The notes below the pieces were generated by a model. It had not been told where the DNA came from. It ran no database searches and worked only from the letters and a program-made list of their open reading frames with translations. DNA of 31,109 bases from Protostelium mycophagum (lineage: Eukaryota; Evosea; Variosea; Protosteliida; Protosteliaceae). Of this stretch, positions 10,301 through 19,700 are shown one piece after another (positions within the stretch are counted from its first letter, which is position 1; every line of letters starts with the position of its first letter). Location of the stretch: contig MZNV01001189.1 of assembly GCA_002081555.1 (NCBI GenBank), forward strand, positions 1-31,109, read 5' to 3'. Both the position numbers and the translations under genes were made by a program.

Positions 10301-11858
10301 TTTTGTGAAAATTTTATTATTTGTAGAAATTTTATTTTTTGTGAAAATCTTATTTTTCTAGAAAGTTTGTTTTTATGGAAAATTTATTTTTTGTGGATAA
10401 TTTATTTTGTAGAAATTTTTTATGTGATCATTTTTGAAATAAAATGGGTGAATTTTTAAGATTGAAAAATATTTGATTATTTACAATTGCAGATATTAAC
10501 GATTTGCTATTATTACAGTCATCTCTTCACTGGTAAACTTCGCAAAGAATTCTGGAAAAATTTTCTCCTGACAGAAAGAGTCTTTGACAATTTATTTTGT
10601 CATTGGGATGTGAGTGTTTTTTTATAGTAATTTTCTACACAGGTATTTTATATTTTGGATTTTATTTTTTGTGAAAATTTTATTATTTGTAGAAATTTTA
10701 TTTTTTGTGAAAATCTTATTTTTCTAGAAAGTTTGTTTTTATGGAAAATTTATTTTTTGTGGATAATTTATTTTGTAGAAATTTTTTATGTGATCATTTT
10801 TGAAATAAAATGGGTGAATTTTTAAGATTGAAAAATATTTGATTATTTACAATTGCAGATATTAACGATTTGCTATTATTACAGTCATCTCTTCACTGGT
10901 AAACTTCGCAAAGAATTCTGGAAAAATTTTCTCCTGACAGAAAGAGTCTTTGACAATTTATTTTGTCATTGGGATGTGAGTGTTTTTTTATAGTAATTTT
11001 CTAATATTAAAATAGATTTGCGTCAGGAACACATTTCAACAGATCCTCGTTTTTAAGGTGAAATATTTTGAATCTTTTTGTTCGATTTTATTCAATTCAA
11101 AATCAAGAAAAGTTTACGTCCACAAAAATTTCGCCCGAAAGTACTGTCGTGTTGTAGATCGTAAAATACCTGTCGTGTTGTAGATCGTCAAACTTCCCAC
11201 TGTCGTGTTGTAGATCGTCAAATTCTCAGAATTTTCAGACGTCAAAACGGAAGAGGAGCGAACTGAACATGGGCACTTTGACAATTTCACCTGGATTTAG
11301 ATTAAGCAATCGGATAGAACTTACAGATGATTTCATAGATTGGTGACGTTTTCACATGAAAGATATCTTTTAACAAGAATTTTCGTTCGAAAATCTCGGT
11401 TTCGTATGAAAAGATTGTCTTTTGAGACCAAAGGAATGTTTCTTGTATTTACTTCGTTGTAGTGAGCTGATCAGCAGAGTGGACGACAACATAAGTAAGA
11501 TAGTGAGGAAGGTGTCTATTGTGGAGCCATCAGAATATGAAGATAACCGATTCGTGGACACGGAAATAGTGAGTCAGACAGATTTAAAATGACTTACATT
11601 TTTTCGATTTAAATTGAAATTGTATGTCCTCGTTGTGGCTTTTCTGCAATCACGAAGTGATGTCTAAAAGCAATTAAAAAAACTCTGAAAATACATGAAG
11701 AACCAAAATCGCTCAGGAATTAAACTATTCAGATTTATGCATCAAAAAGTCTTGCAGAGTATAAACTCTACCAAGAGAAATACAAACTATGGGAAGGAAA
11801 GACACACGAGCCACCAGCGCTGCACCCGCTCGCCATTATAAAAGAAGGCAGGGGTTAA
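7390..11858 (+). CDS. DUF1765-like protein with a tandemly duplicated exon
   Basis: Predicted 701 residues in 16 exons: 7390-7440, 7516-7716, 8098-8336, 8436-8564, 8829-8942, 9024-9291, 9347-9499, 9654-9726, 9929-10008, 10091-10276, 10493-10609, 10859-10975, 11016-11057, 11239-11342, 11463-11568, 11733-11858. All phases close. The C-terminal third (a YYYSHLF segment, FDNLFCHWD, then VRNTFQQILVFK) resembles fungal DUF1765 proteins, whose conserved core reads roughly as a helix, FLHW, then VR..FH.LL.YR. Molecular function is not established. The protein is helical and acidic, with no signal peptide or clear membrane span. Exons 11 and 12 are identical 117-nt phase 0-0 exons inside a perfect 366-bp tandem duplication, so one or both may be used (39 residues per copy). 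Intron 2 (7717-8097) could hide another small exon. The family assignment is moderately sure; the gene model is good. Confidence 0.72.
8597..8633. repeat. CACGGTA/TACCGTG islet, DUF1765 intron 4
   Basis: TCACGGTACTTGCCGTGA (6-bp arms) at 8597-8614, followed by TTCGGTTACCGAA (5-bp arms) at 8621-8633. GC-rich patch in an otherwise AT-rich intron; member of the dispersed palindrome family. Confidence 0.7.
9506..9543. repeat. CGGTA/TACCG islet, DUF1765 intron 7
   Basis: CGGTAGTTACCG palindrome at 9509-9520, with a second TACCGC at 9537-9542 that can pair with the GCGGTA at 9508. The element starts only a few bases after the splice donor at 9500. Confidence 0.7.
9780..9826. repeat. Diverged GC-rich islet, DUF1765 intron 8
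   Basis: Contains ACTACCGCG, CCCACGTCGTGGG (palindromic) and CATAACGTGAT. The last piece is also seen in the wax-synthase introns. It is a degenerate member of the CACGGTA/TACCGTG family. Confidence 0.55.
10271..10636 (+). repeat. Tandem duplication, copy A (366 bp)
   Basis: Covers the last 6 nt of exon 10, the whole following intron, exon 11 (10493-10609) and the start of the next intron. It is identical by eye to copy B at 10637-11002, and one shared base (A) forms the junction. The intron portion is itself made of a degenerate roughly 20-nt TTTATTTTTTGTGAAAA-like repeat. Confidence 0.92.
10637..11002 (+). repeat. Tandem duplication, copy B (366 bp)
   Basis: Second, directly adjacent copy of 10271-10636. 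It carries exon 12 (10859-10975) with intact splice sites at both ends. Zero visible differences mean a very recent event or an assembly artefact. Confidence 0.92.
11144..11218 (+). repeat. Three spaced 19-nt repeats in DUF1765 intron
   Basis: CTGTCGTGTTGTAGATCGT occurs exactly at 11144-11162, 11170-11188 and 11200-11218, separated by 7 and 11 nt. All lie in the 181-nt intron between 11058 and 11238. Each copy contains TTGTAG, which could act as a decoy 3' splice site. Confidence 0.9.
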
Positions 11859-12051
11859 TGTCGACGTCACTTCGGACCATCCGAAGTTTGAAATGTGACA
11901 AAAAGACGTTCGGTAAATGAAGCAGAGCGTTCACGGTAGTTAGCGTGACATCCGGATGAATACTTGGAATTTTTGTTATCCCCGAGGGGAAAACGGGTAA
12001 ACTGCAAATTCGGTTCCCCCATCATCATCACGCACGACAAAAGAGATCATC
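11859..12051. other. Spacer between DUF1765 and DGAT2 genes
   Basis: Starts with a perfect inverted repeat ACTTCGGA-CCA-TCCGAAGT at 11869-11887, only 10 bp after the DUF1765 stop, so it would form a hairpin in the 3' UTR. TCACGGTAGTTAGCGTGA at 11931-11948 is a member of the palindrome family. Confidence 0.7.
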
Positions 12052-13344
12052 ATGGTCCGCTGGGTTCCTTTACACAGGATTCCTCTGAGGAGAAGACTCC
12101 AAACATCAGCCGTACTTTTCAGTATATTACTGCCGTTTTTATCTCTGGGATTATTTGTGGCACTGCTGTTCTTCCCAATCGTATGGCCTCTATTGATTCT
12201 TTATCTTGGATGGATCGCTTATGATCAGTGAGTCGATTTAACATCGTGATACATCGGATTGACCTCTTCAGAGCACCAAGAACAGGAGGAAGACCGGTTC
12301 AATGGGTACGAAAGCTTGCTTTGTTCAGATACGCGGCAGAATACTTCCCTATTTCGATGATAAAAGAAGAAGAACTCGATCCCAAGAAACGATACGTTTT
12401 TGGATATCATCCTCACGGTGAGGATCTTTCAAATGATGATGTAGAATGTAGTTCTCATATACCAAGGCATCATCAGTCACGGTGCTGCTATCAATTTTGG
12501 CTCTGAAGGAACCAATTTCTCCAAGTTCTTTAACGGCCTTCAAGTCCGTCTGCTCACCTTGGACTCCAACTTTAGAACCCCATTCTTTCGTGACTGGCTT
12601 CTATCATTAGGAATCGCCTCCGTCTCTCTCCCTTCATGCAATGCCATTCTGAATCTCAAAGAACCCACTTCCATTGTCATTGTGGTCGGTGGTGCTGCAG
12701 AGGCACTTGACGCACACGCACAGACCAACGTCTTGACACTCCGCCGTAGAAAGGGGTTCGTCAAAGTCGCCATCCGTAACGGGTGAGCTCTTTACCCTCT
12801 AAATGTAGATTGACAGTATTCAGCGCTGCGCTTGTGCCGATTTTTTCTTTTGGTGAAAATGACGTTTACAACACTGTAGAGAACCCCAAGGGTTCCTCCC
12901 TCAGAAATTTCCAAGAAAAGTTCCAGAATTTGACGGGAGTGTCACCTCCGGTGTTCTACGGCAGAGGCATCTTCACTTATGACTACGGCATGCTGCCTCT
13001 TAGAAAAGAGATCCACACAGTCTGTAAGTTTAGCAGTTTCTTCAGGGTTTTTACATCTTGTCGTGATGACAAGAATTTGGACGTTTAAAAAAAGTACGGT
13101 AGTTACCGTGAATAACCACGGTGTGCAACCGTGATCTTATCGATAATATTATATTATATTATTGGACTTTTCTCCTGACAAACAAACAGTCGGAAAGCCG
13201 ATTGAAACCGTAAAGACATTAGAGCCCACCGAAGAATATGTCAACGAAGTGCACGAGAAGTACATCGCTGAGCTGCAGAGGATCTACAACAAGTACAAAG
13301 ACCAATACGCCCAGGATAGAAAGAAGGAGCTTGTCATCGCATAA
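12052..13344 (+). CDS. Diacylglycerol O-acyltransferase 2 family protein
   Basis: Predicted 330-residue ER membrane acyltransferase that esterifies diacylglycerol, monoacylglycerol or an alcohol with acyl-CoA. Exons: 12052-12227, 12272-12417, 12467-12782, 12824-13023, 13190-13344. Positively charged N-terminus (VPLHRIPLRRRLQT), then one long hydrophobic hairpin (about residues 20-55), then the family hallmark HPHG at 105-108 (catalytic His), VGGAAEAL, RKGFVKVAIRNG, LVPIFSFGENDVY and the C-terminal TVFGKPIETV with EEYVNEVHEKYI. The length fits DGAT2/MOGAT; these motifs do not separate DGAT2 from MGAT or wax-ester members. The exon 3-4 junction was chosen at TATTCAG because it restores NGAALVPIFSFGEN. 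Intron 4 contains two palindromes of the dispersed family. It probably acts at the ER or lipid droplets. Confidence 0.95.
13096..13133. repeat. Double CACGGT/ACCGTG palindrome, DGAT2 intron 4
   Basis: ACGGTAGTTACCGT at 13096-13109 (6-bp arms, 2-nt centre), followed by CACGGT-5 nt-ACCGTG at 13117-13133. It is the clearest double copy of the family. A TATAATATT-rich tract follows before the splice acceptor. Confidence 0.75.
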
Positions 13345-13542
13345 AGACATTCAAAACTGATCGTGTCTTGTGTTTGTGAAGAGCCTTGGTCACGTGACTT
13401 TCCCTGTATAATTCCCAGAAACCGCGGGTTTGATGACGCGAGCGTCAGGGTTGTAACCGTGAGAGTTTGTTTCACGGCTGTAGTACTTGGGCCCACAAGA
13501 AGAATCTTGGTTCTGAATCAACTCAACAACATCATCTTTGGC
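13345..13542. promoter_or_regulatory. Promoter region of exonuclease-ATPase gene
   Basis: 198 bp rich in short palindromes: TCACGTGA at about 13390, AACCGCGGGTT at about 13420, GACGCGAGCGTC at 13435-13446, then GTAACCGTGA and TTCACGGC. An open frame crosses it, but homology begins only after the ATG at 13543. Confidence 0.55.
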
Positions 13543-16500
13543 ATGCAGATCGACGACTCACTGGATGAGAAATACAAGAAGTGGCTTCGTGGCGGCCTTG
13601 GACAAGTTCTGAACAAACATCAAGGGGCCCGTTACAGCAAGTCAGAATTCATACATCTGTTGAGAGGAGAGGCCTTCACGCTCGTGCCATTACATCTGAG
13701 AGATCACTACAAGCAACATGCACCAGGTGCAATCATCAAAAAATTTGAAGGTCTGCTGTTTTCGAGGGAAGGAGGGAATGGAAAATTCCATCTCAATGTG
13801 GACAAGGAACAAAGAGATAAAGTATTGAATAGAGATCTTTCATGTAAGTTTAGATTTTTCGAGCGATCTGACACTCCAAAGGTCAGACGGAAGAGGAAAA
13901 ACTCGTTGTTGTTGTATTGAAAGGATTGAGTGCATCCAACATGGCACTCTTGATAGAGGCAATGCTGGAGGTGATCAACAAGTTACCCAACGCGTACTCA
14001 AATTCTTGGGCAATCATCTCAAATAGAGCAAGAGCAGTCTATTCAATGGATGCAATCATGAGCGTCAGAACCTTCGCAAAATCCATTGTCCATTTGTTCA
14101 ACAATGAGCTCTGGGATCACAACAAATCCTCTGCTTCCTTGAGTCTGAGAGGAAAAAAGAATGGTCGCTCGGACTACCAGGAAAGGATCATCCGAAAGTT
14201 TTCCAAATTAACAGGTTCGGATGATTTTTGCATTAATGCAAGAATGATGAACATTAGGCACAACCCTGACTCTTCCCCCAACTCCACAAAAAGATCCAGC
14301 CCATGTCCAAACAGATACAGGTGACACATTGTCGTATGATTCTGACTGATCGCCCTAGAATTGGCACAATCCATGACGAGACTGGAGATCAATTCTGCAC
14401 AAAACAAATCGGAAATTAAACCCTGTGCTCCATCTCCTCTTGTCAGTAGCAGTATCACCATGACACCCTCCGTGACTCCCGTTACGGTCCCGGTTCCCGC
14501 TACCGTTACGCTTGTCGTCATAGATACTCCGGAAAAGACTTTATTACCGATAGAAGTATTATCGAGACAGAAGGTGATAGGTGTAGACTGTGAGGGGGTG
14601 AACCTCTCCAAAGAAGGAAGATTATGTTGTGTACAGATATCCGTTCAAGAACCACCCATCGTCTACATCATCGACATGCTGGCCCCGAATATGCCCACAG
14701 AATGGTTGAAGGTAGTCGATCACCCGCAACTCTGTTTCTATAATCTAAAAACCACAGGCCATTTTAGAGTCACCAGACATGCTGAAGATCGTTCATGATG
14801 GCCGGAAAGACGCAGAAGCCCTCTATTATCAATATAAAATCCGCCTGACCAACACGATTGACACCCAAGCCATGTTTTCGCTTTCTGAGAAGATGCACGG
14901 CGTACCGACACGCCGGGTGTCCCTTGCCAAGCTGCTCGACCATTACCAACTTGGAGGTCGTAAGACGAAAGACTTGGTCCACAGGCAGATGGAGAAGGAC
15001 TCCAGCTTTTGGACCACCAGACCTATGACATCATCGATGATAGACTATGCAGCTGGTGATGTGTCATGCCTCTTTCAATTGAGAAGGATGATCAAGAAGG
15101 ACATGAAGAGACGGCAGATGGAAGTGTCCTCCATAAATTGTGACATGGGCCTGCCCCCCAGCAAAGACCAGGAGCAGTGGTCCACCAAGGCGGCCAGGCC
15201 CCTGGGGATGACCCTGTCGCTCCATTTTAATGAGAACGGGATACCGGTTTACAAGGGAGCCACTGGAGACGTCTCTGATATAGGTATGCCTGAATGTCGT
15301 GAACCTGTCATTGATTAATATGATCAGATGGTCACGTTGTAGAGAAAGACCGTTTTGAGGACGTCGACGATTTGTTGAGAGTTTTTCCAGTGGAGGTTTG
15401 TTCTTTATATCGCGAAACATATTCAAGGATGCAGGCAGCTCAGTTGATCAGACAGAAGGTCTCAGAGAACGAGTCTTTGTTGACCGAAATTGTTGTAGAC
15501 GTTATGCGTCCGATTAGCCTCAGGTTTTCGAACGGCAACAAAACAAAGATAGACATCCACCCACAAGATCTAAAGACTTATCTGGAATTGATAAAAAGAA
15601 GCACTAAGAACACCTTCAGCAGTGACAACCGCATAGGCCTTGAGGTTCTTAGCTTCGAAAAGTGTCATACTTATTTTTGACAGAGAAGTCTCCATCGTAT
15701 TTCTTGCATAGTCAACAAGAGAGGTGAAAAGGTTGGGCTCACTTACCGGATAGGGAGACATTTCGCAAACTCCACAGACCTCATTGTGGACCTGATCCAC
15801 AACATGTCAAGTGATGGAACTCCCCCAAAGAACGTGCTTCTGTTGGGTCCTCCCGGAGTTGGCAAGACCACATTGTTGAGAGAGATCAGCAGGGTTTTGG
15901 ACCAAAAGGGGTGAGGTGTTGGTGTGTCACTGATTCTGACTGAAAGAAGGCATAATGTGATGATCATTGATACTTCGAATGAGATCGGTGGAGATGGAGA
16001 TGTTCCTCATGACTGTATCGGTGATGCCCGTAGAATGCAGGTAGGATGCCTTACAAGATCGCATCACTGATCAGATCAGGTTAATGAGAGACCGCGACAA
16101 CACGATGTGATGATAGAGGCAGTGCAGAATCACTCCCCGACTGTCATCGTGATCGATGAGATCGGTACAAGTAAAGAAGCGGCCGCCTCAAAGACAGTCG
16201 GTCAGCGGGGAACCGCCTTGATCGGAACGGCTCATGGCTATTCTCTCGACAACCTGATGAAAAACTCCGAGCTCGTGGATCTCCTCGGAGGTATTTTTGA
16301 ATCACCACAACATTTTTGACACGTACAGGCTTCAAAGACGTGATATTGGGAGACAGTGCAGCGAAAGTGAGATATGACGGCCAAAGACAGAAGTTGGTCA
16401 AGGAAAGAGGAGGATCACCCACTTTTGAGGTTGTTGTGGAACTTCTGGCAAAGAATAAGATGAGAATCCATCATGACGTGGCCAAATCTGTCGACGCCAA

Positions 16501-16668
16501 GTTAAGCGGACAAAAGCTGACCGTAGAGACGAGGTAATGCCCGTGTTGATGACGCATGATGACGAGTGTAGATGGAGTGTACATGAGGGGGGAGTGAAAA
16601 AGATATACGCCCGGTTTGAACAAGACTCTGGAAGCAAAGACTGGATCGATGAGTTGAACAGCAAATAA
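13543..16668 (+). CDS. DEDDy 3'-5' exonuclease fused to SpoIIIAA/Ycf45-like AAA ATPase
   Basis: Predicted 882 residues. Exons: 13543-13843, 13882-14214, 14359-14711, 14770-15283, 15328-15644, 15684-15910, 15950-16040, 16080-16290, 16329-16533, 16572-16668. Residues 1-100 may be a small winged-helix-like domain (uncertain), and 100-210 are helical and unrecognised. A Thr/Pro/Val-rich linker (about 242-262) precedes the exonuclease: VIGVDCEGV (Asp288, Glu290), IVHDGRKDAEAL with LTNTIDTQ (Asp360), and motif III DYAAGD (Tyr422, Asp426), as in EXD1-like DEDDy nucleases. From about 607 it matches SpoIIIAA/Ycf45 ATPases: GLTYRIGR, Walker A GPPGVGKT (661-668), IIDTSNEIGGDGDVPH, Walker B TVIVIDEI (about 738-739), then SPTFEVVVELL and MRIHHDVAKSVDA. 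Plant and algal relatives are plastid or nucleic-acid associated. The joint architecture suggests ATP-driven processing of nucleic acid; substrate and location are unknown. Confidence 0.9.
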
Positions 16669-16736
16669 ATTTTGAAGTTAAATTTGCATATTGGTGTAAT
16701 ATTTTGTAGAATTAAAAAAGATTTTTTTGGTACATT

Positions 16737-19700
16737 TTATTCTGAGTTGAGAAGCAGTATTTCATCTTCTGATCTTCTCTTGCAAAGACATCCCCGCATT
16801 TTGCTGAACAACTTTCGCAGGCAGATGACCAGACAGAAAAGGACGGGCACGGAGATGCATACGATCTGTAGCATGTCACCACTATTTTACATTATTTTGG
16901 AGGTAAACTCACCTGCGCTGATGTCTGAACTGTGCCCGTAATCTTGCCTTTCTCAGCAATCATAGTTAGACACATGAGAGAGAAGAGTACTACTGTCTCT
17001 AAACTTTGTCCACTCTTATTTTTGAAAGGATTGAACAACACATGAGATGTCAATGATGCCAAAGTGAATAACTGGAAGATGAGCAATCTCAAGCGCGGGT
17101 TGAATAAGACATAGATGCAGACCATGATCAGACGTCTGATCATATAGACACATTCCCACCATCTACATCCATTCAGCTTTACACCTTTTGTGATTATACG
17201 ATCACTCACTTAAATCCTCTTCTATAACATCCTTCCAGCACCATCATAACATCTCTGCCTGTGGACGTCTCCACTTTCCTCATCTTCCATCTGAATATTC
17301 TTCATACAATGTCATTAAGTACTGTCTTTACCTCACAACAATCAATAACAAAGGCAGAGGTATCAGAATGCCAGCAATTGCAAGAGTGGCTTATTGCCAC
17401 GCAAACTTGTAGCATCCCACAGATGCGTTTCTGAACATTCTCCAATCATTTTCCTCAAGCTAACGCATGTCAGATACAGAGTGTACATCTCCGATGCTCA
17501 CCTTGACACAATACAACAGTTTGAGAAGTGCTGAAGTGATGGAGCTGTGCATAAGGAGGCATGCCGTGATGAGAGCGGTACAGCAACGGCTGAACGAGCT
17601 TCTCTTCTTATGTTCTGTTGCATATCAATATTGATGTGGTCATCAAGAATTTGTGTAATCCAGCTTACCAAAAGAAAAGGCTTCTTTTGGTCTCTGGAAG
17701 ATGCGCAGAGTGATACAGGCTGTTGCAAGGATCAATAACGTCGACAGTGGAAGGTACAGAGGAGCTGCTTCTATCTCCATTTCACTCATGGGCACAATGC
17801 AAACGCTCCATGGAGAAATACTGTCGGATGATGCTCCAAAAAGGGACAAAACAGAGGTGAGTCTGGTAAACTGATATTGATCGACTACAATCAGTCAGAT
17901 GAATTATTGCGCAAAAGAGTTCATGACGAGGGCTTCCCAAGTGGTCTCCCACCTTAGTACTGGCCTCGCACAGACACGCTTGACTTCTCAGTGCGGCACA
18001 AGGGATGCGGTAAAACGACAAAAACAACCTTGTGGTAGAATATTTGTTTAGATGCTTGTGTTTTTTTATTGCAGAAAATCATGGTGTGAAACTCACCTAG
18101 TAATGGAAAGGTTTGCACAAAGAAAGACCCAGACTTCCAAGCTGATCCGTCTCCCACAGGTAAACTGTATAATACTAGGGCAAAAATCAACGGCAACAAG
18201 GCGGCCCCGATGCCCCACAGCTTATTACATGTCCCGATAGGCACACATGTGGATGTAAAGAGGGCAGATGTGTAACCCTCTTTACATTTGCTACACAGTA
18301 TCCCTTCTCTGTTACCGATGCAAGAGTCTGACCAGATATGTGAGCTGTGATTGCAATATCCGGTTGGACATTCCAGACATCTCAGGCGATCTTTATCGTC
18401 TATATCACAATAGTAGTTTCCCTCCACCTGATAGTAATTTCAAAAGAATAGCCAGTGAAGGAGATCTAACACCCACCTCAGGTGACATGACCTTATCATC
18501 GCATTCTACTTCGGCTGGACATTCTGTACATCCCCCCGTGACCACTGCATTTTCCATGAAGCTTCCACCCAAAATATAACTCCCTCGTGGGCAAAAAGAG
18601 CAATCCCACACCTGTCGGTATCTCGTACTCTGATCCATAATGAAATAGGTGGAATTTGGACAGGACACAACATTCGTCTGATTGATCACATTCTGAGCAG
18701 AAATCAGAGTCCGGTCACCCAAAATGGAGGCTTGAATGCCTGTAGTGTTGATACTGTTGTTCGTCATCTGTTCTATTCAATACAATTTTTATGGCTTCCT
18801 CAAGTGTATTTTCTGACCTGAAAGTGCTGAAAGAATGATGAGGTCATCACATGACCAAGGTTTGCCACATTGTTGTCAAAACGGCACATTCTTATGTCAA
18901 GTATGTCATTCTTGTAGCCCCATATTCTCAGTGCTCCTCCCTCCCCTATGGCAGTGTTGTTGGAGATGGTGCAGTTATAGATGGTCAAACTGCATGCTGA
19001 TAGCGCAAGTGAGATTCCACCAGCGTTTTGAGCTGTACAACCTGTCACCCTATAATGTGTCATTCACAACAGACGTCAGGCGTACTAAGAGATTACGTCG
19101 TGCTATTGATCTGAATTTTGGCATTTGCAATGTTGTGAAGCAATATCCCTCCCCCCTCTACAGAGGTGTAACCTCTTATCACATTTCTTTGGATATCTAG
19201 GCTTCCCCCATTCATGTCCGAAATTAACAGTGCTGACGTGTCATTCCTCCCACCCACCCAGACATTATTGATTATCTCAATCTTATTGGCGATCTTAGAG
19301 TGGGATATGGTCGACATAAATCGGGCCTGGACAAAGCTAAAGATGTTCCTTCGGATCATCATGACATTGACAATGTCGGGCCTGGACCATAGATAAACTC
19401 CTCCAGAGATGTTGTTTTGAAGCAGGTTAAAGAATATAACGCTTTTTTCGAGGGACATCTACAACTGTCACCCGACTGTATTTGTCACTGCCCACCTTAA
19501 TCTTCAAGTCTATCATTCTATTGCGTCGTATGATCAGACCCTGATAAAGTGATTCGAGATGCATATCCAGCTTCATCATGTGGTTATCCTCTATAAGGAT
19601 GGAAATTTGGCTTTGTGATACCTCTGAAATTATGACGGTTGTCATTACGGTGTTATTTCGCAAGTGAATCCGTTGTATTTTGTTGTAACCTTCCTGCCAT

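Noticed and set aside
10310-10460. Open frame continuing exon 10 through the AT-rich intron (repeating FIFCENFI-like residues)
   Set aside because: It is a translation of a degenerate AT repeat; a clear donor at 10277 and acceptor before 10493 remove it.
11144-11218. Possible CRISPR-like array (three identical repeats with spacers)
   Set aside because: Spacers of 7 and 11 nt are far too short, there are only three repeats, the locus is a eukaryotic intron and no cas genes are present.
13363-13542. N-terminal extension of the exonuclease-ATPase protein to 13363
   Set aside because: There is no ATG in that part of the frame, it lies over palindromic spacer DNA, and recognisable sequence starts at the ATG at 13543.
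14215-14324. Coding continuation past 14214 in the exonuclease gene
   Set aside because: It leads to a dead end; splicing 14214 to 14359 restores a long frame into the exonuclease domain.
15396-15427. 32-nt intron GTTTGTTC...TTCAAG
   Set aside because: The frame reads through without it and the interval is shorter than any other intron here.
17547-17738. Plus-strand open frame opposite the membrane protein
   Set aside because: It is antisense to in-phase exons 9 and 10, with no motif.
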